From a virus, in the IMG/VR virus record IMGVR_UViG_3300022920_000389, positions 1 to 33,975 of that record: 33,975 nt of DNA. One strand, 5' to 3'. How positions within the stretch are numbered: the stretch's first letter is position 1; the number at the start of each line of letters is the position of its first letter. The position numbers were made by a program, and so were the translations under genes. The notes below the pieces were generated by a model. That model was not told the origin of the DNA. It saw only the letters and a list, made by a program, of their open reading frames with translations, and did no database searches. This document shows, one piece after another, positions 1-8,914 of this stretch.

Positions 1-1
1 A

Positions 2-400
2 GAAGAAGTTGGAACAGCAGAAGCAGAAGCATTTAATGCCGCAGCAGAAGCAGCAATTGGATCAGCTCTTGAAGCAGTAAAAACTGCAAATGACCAAGTA
101 AGTAACGCAGTGCTAACAGCACAAGGGCAACCAGTAACAGACATGGATACAACACCAGATATGGAAGCACCAATGGGTGACGAAATGCCAGATATGGATG
201 TAGATTTAGACATGGATGCAGAAGCACCAGCAGATGATTTTGAAGGCACAGATGCCGCAGATAATTCTTTTGATGACACTGGCCGTGAAATGAAAGAAGA
301 CAAGTACTTAGCAGCAGTGCGTATGATTAAAGAAGCACAGCGTGAAGGTAAAATTAGTAAAGACATCGTAAAAGCAGCATTTGGTAAGTTAAAAGACTAA
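2..400 (+). CDS. C-terminal part of an acidic Ala/Asp-rich phage protein (5' end outside window)
   Basis: The reading frame is open from the left edge to a TAA at 398-400, so this is the last ~132 residues of a longer protein. The first ~45 residues are Ala/Glu-rich and probably helical. The middle is very acidic, with repeated Asp-Met/Pro pieces (around positions 150-260). The end is a basic/amphipathic helix-rich tail (positions ~290-397). An internal GTG at 110 could act as a start, but the frame continues upstream without a stop. I do not recognise the family. Low-complexity acidic proteins of this type occur among phage scaffold or core proteins, and the neighbouring genes look virion-related, but that role is inference only. 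Confidence 0.7.
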   Translation, partial: EEVGTAEAEAFNAAAEAAIGSALEAVKTANDQVSNAVLTAQGQPVTDMDTTPDMEAPMGDEMPDMDVDLDMDAEAPADDFEGTDAADNSFDDTGREMKEDKYLAAVRMIKEAQREGKISKDIVKAAFGKLKD

Positions 401-403
401 AGT

Positions 404-757
404 ATGCGTATACACGATATCATATCCGCTCAAATGAGCTTAAACGAAGAACCATCTGACCCTACACAGTCTGTTATTGATATTTTAACAACAATGACTG
501 GAGAAGGTATTAACAGTATTAGCTTTGATGCTATTATTGCAGAATTGGCTTCGGAGGGATATGATATTGATGATGGGTCACTATTTGATCTCCTTGATAA
601 CCTCGCAATTGTTAGAAACATCAAGGATAACGTTGTATTTTTTAATTCAGATAGTGACCAAAGTCACAGTGATTACGATAAACCAGATCCTGAAAAGGAT
701 AATAAAGTTGTCAGTAAAATGGCACAAAAGCAAGTGAAAAAAGAGTTAAGCAAATGA
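404..757 (+). CDS. Conserved-looking small hypothetical protein, 117 aa
   Basis: ATG start three bases after the preceding stop; no strong Shine-Dalgarno sequence, so translation may be coupled to the upstream gene. The first ~80 residues read as a small helical fold with an N-terminal amphipathic segment and a hydrophobic strand near residues 70-80. The last ~35 residues are charged (Asp/Lys-rich) and probably disordered. Its stop codon overlaps the next start (ATGA at 754-757). Family not recognised; position suggests a virion or assembly gene. Confidence 0.7.
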   Translation: MRIHDIISAQMSLNEEPSDPTQSVIDILTTMTGEGINSISFDAIIAELASEGYDIDDGSLFDLLDNLAIVRNIKDNVVFFNSDSDQSHSDYDKPDPEKDNKVVSKMAQKQVKKELSK

Positions 758-1371
758 GTATGGGATTAAACGCATCGCAGGCACGAGCAAGAAGCCACCA
801 AGATCTAATTATTTTTAATGAGTGTACAGCAATCATGCAAGAAATAATTACAGTAAGTGCAACTGGCGCATATGAACTCACTATTGCTAATAAAACTGAT
901 ATGACTACAACTACACCAACAGCAACAGTAATTGGTACAATAGTGTCACCAGTAATTAATGTTGGCGATACTGTTATAATTCAAGGAACTACTGTAGTTC
1001 TTGGCACATCAGGAACAAATTTAAATTCTGTTATTGCAGACATTAACGATGCAAATATTGCAGGCGTAACAGCATCTAAAGACGAAAACAGTCATTTAGT
1101 ATTAACAATTTTAACAGACCCAGCAACATGGACTTATGAAATTGGGGCAGGTACTGCAAATGCAGATCTTGGCTTAACTGCTGGTGTTGCATCAGTACCA
1201 TCACCAGTAAGCAAAACTTATTGGGAAACATGGGCAGGTACAACAGTTGATCGTGCAAAGCAACAGCAAATGGATGCGGTTGTTCAATATTTTGTTAATC
1301 TTGGTTACAAAGTAGACCGCATTACAAATGCAGATACTGGTAGAACATTTAACTGGTACATTTACTGGTAA
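754..1371 (+). CDS. Putative phage virion protein, 205 aa
   Basis: Starts at the ATGA overlap with the previous gene; a second in-frame ATG lies two codons later. The N-terminal ~30 residues are helical. The middle (about residues 30-130) is rich in Thr, Val, Ile and Ala with alternating hydrophobic residues, as in beta-sandwich virion proteins. The C-terminal 50 residues form a helix-rich segment ending in an aromatic stretch (Asn-Trp-Tyr-Ile-Tyr-Trp). No enzymatic motif seen. Composition and the run of coupled neighbours support a structural role; the specific part of the particle is unknown. Confidence 0.6.
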   Translation: MSMGLNASQARARSHQDLIIFNECTAIMQEIITVSATGAYELTIANKTDMTTTTPTATVIGTIVSPVINVGDTVIIQGTTVVLGTSGTNLNSVIADINDANIAGVTASKDENSHLVLTILTDPATWTYEIGAGTANADLGLTAGVASVPSPVSKTYWETWAGTTVDRAKQQQMDAVVQYFVNLGYKVDRITNADTGRTFNWYIYW

Positions 1372-1396
1372 TAACTATTGACATCTTGGTGTCATT

Positions 1397-2104
1397 ATGT
1401 TACAGTCAAGAATGTTAGAAATAAAATCACCATTCCCGTATAAAGAATTAAAACGTAAAGAAGTAGACGGTAAACGTCTATATCAAAACCCTTGGGGCGA
1501 TCCAGTGCCAAGTGTTACAACAATCTTAGGCGCAACACAAAGTGAAGAAAAGCGTAAAGTTCTACAGAACTGGCGTAAGCGTGTTGGTACAGAAGAAGCA
1601 CAGCGTATTACTACAACAGCAGCCAATCGCGGCACAGTAATGCACAATATACTAGAGCATTGGGCCTTGGGCCAGTATGAAGAATATAATCCTGGTAATA
1701 ATATTGTACATCAACAAGCAAAAGCAATGGCGGCAGAAGTAATTAAAAACATTGAGCCTACTATTGACGAAATTTGGGGTACTGAGGTTATGTTATGTAT
1801 GCCTGAGCTTTATGCAGGCACAACAGATTTAGTTGGAGTGTACAAAGGCAAGCCAACTATTATGGACTTTAAGCAAACCAACAAGCCCAAAAAGCGTGAA
1901 TGGATTGACGACTATTTTATGCAAGGTGCCGCATACGCACTTGCACACAACGAATTATATGAAACTAAAATTGAAAACATTGCTATCTTTATGTGTAGTG
2001 GCGATGTGCAATTTCAGTTATTTGAAGTACAAGAAGCTGAATTTAAGCATTGGGCGGACGGTTGGGCAGCCAAAGTTGCTCAGTTTTATGGCGTTCAAAC
2101 ATAA
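1397..2104 (+). CDS. PD-(D/E)XK exonuclease, RecB/MGME1-like
   Basis: A 235-residue protein with the ordered motifs of the PD-(D/E)XK nuclease superfamily: an Arg-Gly-Thr-x2-His segment (about residues 73-79), a Gly-Thr-Thr-Asp-Leu-Val-Gly segment supplying the first acidic metal ligand (about 139-145), and Ile-Met-Asp-Phe-Lys-Gln, the D-x-K catalytic core (about 152-157), followed by a helix with Gln/Tyr (MQGAAYALAH). This order matches RecB-family single-strand exonucleases such as MGME1 and related phage proteins. Likely role: processing DNA ends during recombination, replication or host DNA breakdown. The start could be the ATG at 1397 or the one at 1412; neither has a clear ribosome site. 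The stop overlaps a late-promoter-like ATAAATA. Confidence 0.75.
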   Translation: MLQSRMLEIKSPFPYKELKRKEVDGKRLYQNPWGDPVPSVTTILGATQSEEKRKVLQNWRKRVGTEEAQRITTTAANRGTVMHNILEHWALGQYEEYNPGNNIVHQQAKAMAAEVIKNIEPTIDEIWGTEVMLCMPELYAGTTDLVGVYKGKPTIMDFKQTNKPKKREWIDDYFMQGAAYALAHNELYETKIENIAIFMCSGDVQFQLFEVQEAEFKHWADGWAAKVAQFYGVQT

Positions 2105-2107
2105 ATA
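2101..2107 (+). promoter_or_regulatory. T4-type late promoter element (ATAAATA)
   Basis: ATAAATA lies 32 bases before the start of the tail-fibre-like gene at 2140, the usual distance for a T4-type late -10 element (T4 consensus TATAAATA). It overlaps the stop codon of the nuclease gene. Confidence 0.5.
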
Positions 2108-2139
2108 CAGTATATAGAAAACGCACGGGGTAAACTATT

Positions 2140-3294
2140 ATGGCAAATATTAATGCATCATTTAAAGTAAGGCAGGGTAATCTAATAGATTTGCCAGCAC
2201 TTACAACTGGCGAAATAGGATACGCCACAGACGTCAAACGCCTGTTTATTGGTAATGATCCAATGACATTTACAGGTGATGGCAATGCAACAGAATTTAA
2301 CACAGGAATTGATTTAGATGATGTAGCATCAAATGCATATACCGTATTAATTGACGAGGTTCCAACAACAGACTTTACCATAGATGATTTTGTAATTACA
2401 TTTGCAGATCCACCAGCTGATGGTGCAAATATCGTAATTAAATTTAACTCAGAAATTCCACTAATAGCCCCTCCAGAAGCAACTCCAGTAAATCCAAGCA
2501 CAGCAGAATTATCACCATCAGTAACAGATGAACCTTTTAACTCTATTGCTGTTGACACTGAACGTTTTGGCTTTACACAAATTACATACACACTAACAGA
2601 CGGAACATCACGTAGAAGTGGTACACTACGCATTAGTATAGATGATGATGGAGATGCTACACTAGATGATAATTATACAACATCATCACCAGCAGCTAGC
2701 AGATTAGATCATGTATTTGGCGGTACGGTAACTGATGGTATTTTTGTTTTAACTTATACATGCGCAGATCCAAATCCAGTGCAAATGACATGGATTGAAC
2801 AAAGTTTTGCAGTTGCAGATCCTGCTAACCCTGCAGCTGGATTAGTTACAGTTGCAGCACTACTTGGCGGCGGCGGTGCAATTAGTTATGGCGTAGGTGG
2901 CGGTAGTGGCGGCGGTACTGGAAACAGTCGTATTGCAATATCTGGCACGACAAGTTCAATTGCTGATGGCGCTACTTACAACCTAGATATTACAAGTGCA
3001 GCAAAAACATATAGTATTTTCTCAATTACAACTGATGCCGCAGCATGGGTTAGAGTATACAGTAGTGACATAGCACGTAACGCAGACTCATCAAGATTGG
3101 AAGGTGTAGACCCAGAATCAGATGCAGGAGTACATGCTGAAGTAATTACTACATCAGCTACTACTGTAAAATTTACTCCAGCAAGTATTTGTTGGAATGA
3201 TGCTGGTAATGATACAGTATATCTTGCAGTTACTAATAAGTCAGGAAGTACAACCGCAGTTGAAGCATCTTTAGCTATACTGAAAATGGAATAA
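2140..3294 (+). CDS. Tail-fibre/adhesin-like virion protein, 384 aa
   Basis: The N-terminal ~45 residues (Phe-Lys-Val-Arg-Gln-Gly ... Gly-Glu-Ile-Gly-Tyr-Ala-Thr-Asp ... Leu-Phe-Ile-Gly) match the short N-terminal motif found on many phage tail fibre, neck and receptor-binding proteins, where it attaches the fibre. The rest is beta-rich (Thr, Val, Asp, Ser). A Gly-rich linker near residues 245-265 separates a C-terminal beta domain of about 115 residues. No enzymatic motif. A late-promoter-like element lies upstream, and the stop overlaps the protease start (TAATG), so the two are co-translated and may be in the same virion substructure. Tail or neck appendage is inference from the N-terminal motif. 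Confidence 0.65.
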   Translation: MANINASFKVRQGNLIDLPALTTGEIGYATDVKRLFIGNDPMTFTGDGNATEFNTGIDLDDVASNAYTVLIDEVPTTDFTIDDFVITFADPPADGANIVIKFNSEIPLIAPPEATPVNPSTAELSPSVTDEPFNSIAVDTERFGFTQITYTLTDGTSRRSGTLRISIDDDGDATLDDNYTTSSPAASRLDHVFGGTVTDGIFVLTYTCADPNPVQMTWIEQSFAVADPANPAAGLVTVAALLGGGGAISYGVGGGSGGGTGNSRIAISGTTSSIADGATYNLDITSAAKTYSIFSITTDAAAWVRVYSSDIARNADSSRLEGVDPESDAGVHAEVITTSATTVKFTPASICWNDAGNDTVYLAVTNKSGSTTAVEASLAILKME

Positions 3295-6038
3295 TGGCAA
3301 TGCAACAATTATATGCCGTTATCCTGAAAGATTTTAAAGACTCAGATACTTTTTACGATGACATGGAAACTCCTGGAGGTAGTATTACTATTCCAGATAG
3401 ACAAGTTGAAGTTGATATGCGTAAACCAATCAGCCGTGTAACAATTTACAGTTTAACACCTCAGGAAGCAGACCTAGTAAAACAGGACGATCGTGTAGAA
3501 GATGTAGAAATATATGATAAGGATTTTCCAATTGAATTATTGGGAAACTATAGAAGATATCGATTCCAACAGCCGACGGACAACAATTGGGGAAGATTTC
3601 AACATATACATCAAGATCAACCAGTACCAGCAACATCAGATATTATTACTTTACCAGAATTACCATATACTGGTAAAAATGTTGATGTTGTTATTATGGA
3701 TGATATGGGTTGGGAACCAAACCACCCAGAATTTCTTGACGAGAACGGAAACACTAGAGTAATTGATTATAACTGGTTCCAACACGCACGAGAATTAGGT
3801 GATATCACCAAATTTGATGATGTTATATACCATCCAACAGTTGACAACTTTCATAATATTCACGTAGCAGGAACCGTTGCTGGTAGAAATGAAGGATGGG
3901 CTACAGACGCCAATATATATTTTTTACCAATGCGATTTGGTAGTAATAATCCATCTGCAACTGTTTCTATAGACCTTGCATTTGACTATATTAGATTATT
4001 CCACAGAAATAAACCAGTTAATCCAGAAACAGGTAGGAAAAATCCTACAATTGTTAATGCAAGTTGGGGTGCTTCTGTTGGTTGGATGTTTGGTATGAAT
4101 CCTAAAAGCATTTCAAGTATCAATTTTCGAGGACAGAATTATCTTCCGTCAGATCTTTTTACAGTGTACGATGGATATTATGGTCCCGCTACAGCAGACA
4201 CAACACTTGTTGGTCTTCCAACAGGATCAAATCCAATCAATAGCACTTTTAAATATATAACATCTGATGCAACGCCTACTACGTCAACAGTTGATAGATT
4301 AGTTTCAGTACCTCCGGAATTTGAAAAATCAATTAACTTTGGTGCAAGTTTTACTTTAGATGACCCTGGTAATAGTAATAAAGAAATTACAGTTAACACC
4401 CCATGCGATTTAAAATCTTATAGTACGTTACGTGCTAAAATTGTTAATTATGATTCTGTTGATGATACTGCAAGTGTTAGTAGTATTACTATTAGACGTA
4501 TAATTAATAATAGTGGCCAAATTGTAACTACGTTTCCATTTGTCGATGGACAAATTTCAGTTGACCTAAGAGGACTTACTAGGTTTAGTCAAATGAGTGC
4601 AAGTGGCAATATACCAGTACGTTATATGGTTGAAGTTGATTTACGTAATGGAGATATAGCCGAGTACGAAGTAGATTGGAATTTTAGAACACATGAGTAT
4701 GGAACACAAGTATTAAATGAAAATGAGATTAATGATTTAACATATGACGAGCCTACAGCCCATACTGTTAGTTCAACCTCTGCTAATGCAACTGTTGAAG
4801 AAATAACACACACTCCACTACTAGATTTCACAGATGAATCAAACTTGTTTGTTGGTAGTGCATATTCCGGTCCAAAAAAAGCAACAATAGATACTCCGTG
4901 GCCAATAAGTTACTTAGGACAAGATTATAATACAATTGGGGTATCTTCATACAGCTTTATGACGTTTGGTTTTTCAACTGGCTATGGCGGCACTCCAGAT
5001 ACTCCAGGTGTTCCAAAACTACTATTGGGAAGTGCATCATTAATAAACACCGGTTCAAGTTTTACTTCTGGCGCCAATCGATATGGATCTGACTGTAAAA
5101 CTAAAACTTTGGGTGTAGCACCTAACAGAACATTTGTAGTACACTATAGAGGATGGCAAACATTGTTTAGCATGATCTATCGACCAACAGAACATCTTGA
5201 CTGGCAATGTACTTTTTATGAAAATGAACCAGGACGTATAGACGTGGCATATGGAAATAATCCTTTGGATTATCAGGATGGTGGATTTAGTGAAGAAGAA
5301 ATTCATAATTTTCAATTTAATCTTAGAGGATACTCCTTTAAAAACTCTGCATATGATGCTGATTGTGTAGATTTAATGAATGACGGAATTTTATTTGTCG
5401 CCGCCGCAGGAAATAGTAATGCTGGAATCTTTAATCCTGGCGATATTGATTACGATAATGCATATCTTAACAGTAGTGCGACATCATATACATATTACAA
5501 TCGAGCAGGTTCTCCGCATAGTGCAGGTGGCAATAGTGACACCAGAGCAATTACTGTAGGATCTTTGGATATAGATCTACAAACCGCAACATTAAATAGA
5601 AGAAGTGGATTTAGTAATTGGGGTAGTAATATAGATGTATGGGCAGCAGGTAGTTACGTACAAAGTGCATGGCCAAATGATAACGATAGAGACGATACTT
5701 CAGTACGTGATGGTTTTAAATATCGTAAGATAAGTGGCACAAGTATGGCAAGTCCACAGGTATGTGGTATTTTGGCATGTATGTTAGAGAAGTATCCAGA
5801 TATGTCGCAAAAGCAAGCAATACGTCTACTACAATCTATAATGGTATCAAATGATGGAGTTTATGATGAACCTATTGATGGAAACATTGAAAAAAATATA
5901 ACTGGGTCTGTTAATAAAACATTGATGTATCCAAACCTTGAAAAACCAAAAGATAAACCAGCGTATCCAAAACCGCATATGGGTCGACCTAAATCAGGTG
6001 CAGTATACCCCCGTGCAATAATTAAAAGAAGAAAATAA
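3294..6038 (+). CDS. Subtilisin-like serine protease (S8), virion-region, 914 aa
   Basis: Full S8 catalytic apparatus in order: Asp in VVIMDDMG (D136), His in HNIHVAGT (H187; the usual Gly after His is Asn), the substrate-binding SWG (257-259), oxyanion Asn in AAAGNS (N707), and Ser in GTSMASP (S817). The ~110-residue N-terminal region resembles a propeptide/inhibitor-like segment. Between SWG and the oxyanion Asn lie ~450 residues where subtilisin has about 28, so a large beta-rich domain is inserted in the catalytic fold. No signal peptide is visible. The gene overlaps its neighbours by TAATG junctions within a virion-type run, so the enzyme probably rides on or matures the particle, or degrades a host surface protein. 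Protease family is firm; role is inferred. Confidence 0.85.
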   Translation: MAMQQLYAVILKDFKDSDTFYDDMETPGGSITIPDRQVEVDMRKPISRVTIYSLTPQEADLVKQDDRVEDVEIYDKDFPIELLGNYRRYRFQQPTDNNWGRFQHIHQDQPVPATSDIITLPELPYTGKNVDVVIMDDMGWEPNHPEFLDENGNTRVIDYNWFQHARELGDITKFDDVIYHPTVDNFHNIHVAGTVAGRNEGWATDANIYFLPMRFGSNNPSATVSIDLAFDYIRLFHRNKPVNPETGRKNPTIVNASWGASVGWMFGMNPKSISSINFRGQNYLPSDLFTVYDGYYGPATADTTLVGLPTGSNPINSTFKYITSDATPTTSTVDRLVSVPPEFEKSINFGASFTLDDPGNSNKEITVNTPCDLKSYSTLRAKIVNYDSVDDTASVSSITIRRIINNSGQIVTTFPFVDGQISVDLRGLTRFSQMSASGNIPVRYMVEVDLRNGDIAEYEVDWNFRTHEYGTQVLNENEINDLTYDEPTAHTVSSTSANATVEEITHTPLLDFTDESNLFVGSAYSGPKKATIDTPWPISYLGQDYNTIGVSSYSFMTFGFSTGYGGTPDTPGVPKLLLGSASLINTGSSFTSGANRYGSDCKTKTLGVAPNRTFVVHYRGWQTLFSMIYRPTEHLDWQCTFYENEPGRIDVAYGNNPLDYQDGGFSEEEIHNFQFNLRGYSFKNSAYDADCVDLMNDGILFVAAAGNSNAGIFNPGDIDYDNAYLNSSATSYTYYNRAGSPHSAGGNSDTRAITVGSLDIDLQTATLNRRSGFSNWGSNIDVWAAGSYVQSAWPNDNDRDDTSVRDGFKYRKISGTSMASPQVCGILACMLEKYPDMSQKQAIRLLQSIMVSNDGVYDEPIDGNIEKNITGSVNKTLMYPNLEKPKDKPAYPKPHMGRPKSGAVYPRAIIKRRK

Positions 6039-6469
6039 TGAACCATTTCCAGAAATCACCACGTGAGCTCTTACGTGACTGGCGAAGCTTTAGAAAATCA
6101 TTAAATGATATAGACGATGATGATCAAGTATTGCAGTTAATTGTAGATTGGTGGAAAGGTGCACCGATAAGTACTCGTGTAATTGATCCATATGATAACA
6201 AAGATTGGCCTGGGCCATGGGATCTAATGCACAACAATAACTTTGATGAAAATGCAATTGCTCTTGGCATGGCATATACGTTACAATTGATAGATTGGCC
6301 TTGTACAATATGTACAATACAAGACACAAAAAAAAGTTTGTTGAAAATGATAATTTTAGTTGACGATTTGTATATTTTAAACTATACTTATGGTGAAGTA
6401 GAAAACGAAAATAAGATAAGAAAAAGCACAATCCTGCATAGTTGGGAAAGTAGTGAGTTAACACTTTAG
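6038..6469 (+). CDS. Hypothetical protein, 143 aa
   Basis: Starts in a TAATG overlap with the protease gene. The N-terminal half contains Trp-rich segments: an Asp-Trp-Trp-Lys-Gly-Ala-Pro stretch, then Asp-Pro-Tyr, then Trp-Pro-Gly-Pro-Trp-Asp-Leu-Met. The C-terminal half is alternating hydrophobic and polar, likely beta strands. The pattern looks like a compact soluble protein conserved among T4-like marine phages, but I cannot name a function. It is the last gene before the nrd block. Confidence 0.65.
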   Translation: MNHFQKSPRELLRDWRSFRKSLNDIDDDDQVLQLIVDWWKGAPISTRVIDPYDNKDWPGPWDLMHNNNFDENAIALGMAYTLQLIDWPCTICTIQDTKKSLLKMIILVDDLYILNYTYGEVENENKIRKSTILHSWESSELTL

Positions 6470-6547
6470 TTTAATCAAAGGATGGTCTATTAAATACTCG
6501 ACCAGCAAAACACACTACGAAATCATAAGAGATAAGGTATAATAATA

Positions 6548-8842
6548 ATGACAAAAGAAATCACTGTACTTAAACGGGATGGCTCGAAAGAGCTGCTGGA
6601 CTTAGAAAAAATGCATAATGTTGTATTTTATGCATGTGAAGGTATAACCGGAGTTAGTCCTAGTGAAGTTGAGATTAAAAGTCATATTCAATTTTATAAT
6701 GGTATTACATCAGATGAAATACAAGAAACATTGATCAAAGCGGCAGCTGATTTAATTAATGGAGACACACCAAACTACCAATGGGTAGCAGGCAGACTAA
6801 TTAATTATCATTTGCGTAAAGAAGTATATGGGCAATTTGAGCCTTTCCACTTAACTGATGTGGCCCGTAAGAATGTAGACTTGGGTTATTACGATCCACA
6901 ATTTTTTGAAAAGTATACTGCTGAAGAAATTGAAAAACTAAACAGTTTAATTAAACATGATCGTGATGAGAATATTGCATATGTTGGTATGGAACAATTC
7001 CGCGGCAAATATCTAGTACAAAATCGTGTAACTGGTGCAATTTATGAAACACCGCAAATTGCATACATGATGATGTCAGCAACACTATTTCAAGATTATC
7101 CAAAAAACACACGCATGAAGTATATTAAGGAAATGTACGATGCAGTTAGTAATTTTGATCTAAGTCTGCCGACTCCTATTATGGCTGGTGTACGTACACC
7201 ACAACGCCAATTCAGTAGTTGTGTATTAATTGAAACAGATGATAGCCTGGATAGTATTAACGCTACATCAAGTAGTATTGTAAAATATGTAAGTCAAAAA
7301 GCAGGCATTGGTATTGGCGCAGGTAGTATTCGTGCTATTGGTAGTCCAATACGCCAAGGTGATGCATCGCACACTGGCGTTATTCCTTTTTATAAGATGT
7401 TCCAGTCAGCAGTTAAGTCATGTAGCCAAGGCGGTGTACGTGGCGGAGCAGCAACCTTGCATTATCCAATTTGGCATTTAGAAGTAGAAGATTTATTAGT
7501 ATTAAAAAATAACAAAGGTACAGAAGATAACAGAGTACGCCATTTAGATTACAGTGTACAATTCAATAAACTTATGTACGAACGTTTGCTTACAGGTGGA
7601 AACATTACACTATTCTCGCCTGCAGATGTACCTGGATTATACGACGCATTTTTTAATGACCAAGATGAATTTAGACGTCTTTATGAAACAGCAGAACGTA
7701 ATACAAAACTTCGCAAACAAGTAATTCCAGCAAGTGATTTGTTTAGTACATTTATGGAAGAACGTAAAAATACAGGTCGTGTATATTTACAAAATGTAGA
7801 CCATGCTAATACGCATAGTAGCTTTGATGAGAAGTTAGCACCAATACACATGAGCAATTTGTGTCAGGAAATTACATTGCCAACTAAGCCGTTGAACGAT
7901 TTAAATGATCCAAATGGTGAAATTAGTTTATGTACATTAGCCGCTATCAATTGGGGTAATATTAAAACAGTTGCAGAATTTGAGCGTGTATGTCGTTTAG
8001 CAGTACGTGCTTTAGACGAGTTATTGGACTATCAAAAATATCCAGTACTAGCGGCAGAATTGTCTACAATGAAACGCCGTCCGCTTGGTATTGGAATTAT
8101 TAATTTTGCATACTGGTTGGCTAAAAACGATACAAATTATCAGAACCCAAATTTAGAGTTAATTGATGAATGGACAGAAGCTTGGAGTTATTATTTAATC
8201 AAAGCAAGTGCAGATTTAGCTATTGAAAAAGGTAATATTGAAGGAATTGGTGAAACAAAATATGGACAAGGTATTACACCAAACCAAACATACAAAAAAG
8301 AATTAGACGAACTTATCCCACACGTTGAGCGTATGCCATGGGATGAGCTACGTAAGCAGTTGAAAGAAACTGGCATCCGTAATAGTACACTAATGGCTCT
8401 TATGCCAGCAGAAACATCAGCACAGATTTCTAACTCTACAAACGGTATTGAGCCTCCACGCTCACTAGTGTCAGTTAAGCAATCTAAGCATGGTGTTCTA
8501 AAGCAAGTTGTGCCTGAGTACAGACGTTTGCAAAACAAATATGACCTACTATGGGATCAACGTAGTCCAGAAGGTTATTTAAAAATCATGGCAGTGTTAC
8601 AGAAGTACATTGACCAAGCAATTAGTGTTAACACAAGTTACAATCCAGAATTTTATGAAGATGAGAAAATTCCAATGTCAACTATGTTACAGCATTTGCT
8701 TATGTTCTACAAATATGGCGGTAAACAATTATATTACTTTAACACATTTGACGGACAAGGCGAAATGGACTTTAGTGTCAAAGATGGTGAACTGGCGGCA
8801 GGCGCACTTGACGATGACGATTGTGAAAGTTGCAAAATTTAA
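6548..8842 (+). CDS. nrdA: Class Ia ribonucleoside-diphosphate reductase, alpha subunit
   Basis: Reduces ribonucleoside diphosphates to deoxy forms for phage DNA synthesis, in complex with NrdB. The 764-residue length and residue numbering match E. coli NrdA closely: redox Cys at 225 (SSCVL), active-site Cys 439 and Glu 441 (NLCQEI) and Cys 462 (SLCTL). An ATP-cone-like N-terminal region (about residues 5-95) implies allosteric control by ATP/dATP. The substrate/phosphate motif MPAETSAQ is present. The C-terminal tail ends in CESCKI, the thiol shuttle pair reloaded by glutaredoxin, here with a CxxC rather than the longer E. coli spacing. nrdB and a glutaredoxin gene follow directly. A TTAAATA element lies 52 bases upstream. 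Confidence 0.97.
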   Translation: MTKEITVLKRDGSKELLDLEKMHNVVFYACEGITGVSPSEVEIKSHIQFYNGITSDEIQETLIKAAADLINGDTPNYQWVAGRLINYHLRKEVYGQFEPFHLTDVARKNVDLGYYDPQFFEKYTAEEIEKLNSLIKHDRDENIAYVGMEQFRGKYLVQNRVTGAIYETPQIAYMMMSATLFQDYPKNTRMKYIKEMYDAVSNFDLSLPTPIMAGVRTPQRQFSSCVLIETDDSLDSINATSSSIVKYVSQKAGIGIGAGSIRAIGSPIRQGDASHTGVIPFYKMFQSAVKSCSQGGVRGGAATLHYPIWHLEVEDLLVLKNNKGTEDNRVRHLDYSVQFNKLMYERLLTGGNITLFSPADVPGLYDAFFNDQDEFRRLYETAERNTKLRKQVIPASDLFSTFMEERKNTGRVYLQNVDHANTHSSFDEKLAPIHMSNLCQEITLPTKPLNDLNDPNGEISLCTLAAINWGNIKTVAEFERVCRLAVRALDELLDYQKYPVLAAELSTMKRRPLGIGIINFAYWLAKNDTNYQNPNLELIDEWTEAWSYYLIKASADLAIEKGNIEGIGETKYGQGITPNQTYKKELDELIPHVERMPWDELRKQLKETGIRNSTLMALMPAETSAQISNSTNGIEPPRSLVSVKQSKHGVLKQVVPEYRRLQNKYDLLWDQRSPEGYLKIMAVLQKYIDQAISVNTSYNPEFYEDEKIPMSTMLQHLLMFYKYGGKQLYYFNTFDGQGEMDFSVKDGELAAGALDDDDCESCKI

Positions 8843-8914
8843 AAAACAGCTCGACAGACATAGTTGGGTAGTGTACTATGATTACATAGTGAAAAACTTA
8901 TAGGGGCCGAAATA

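Noticed and set aside
1378-1406. TTGACA followed 17 bases later by TACAGT near the PD-(D/E)XK gene
   Set aside because: The -10 match is weak and would fall inside the coding sequence if the first ATG is used; not listed as a promoter.
2043-2633. 196-codon minus-strand frame opposite the tail-fibre-like gene
   Set aside because: It is antisense to a better supported gene, lacks a ribosome site and shows no protein features.
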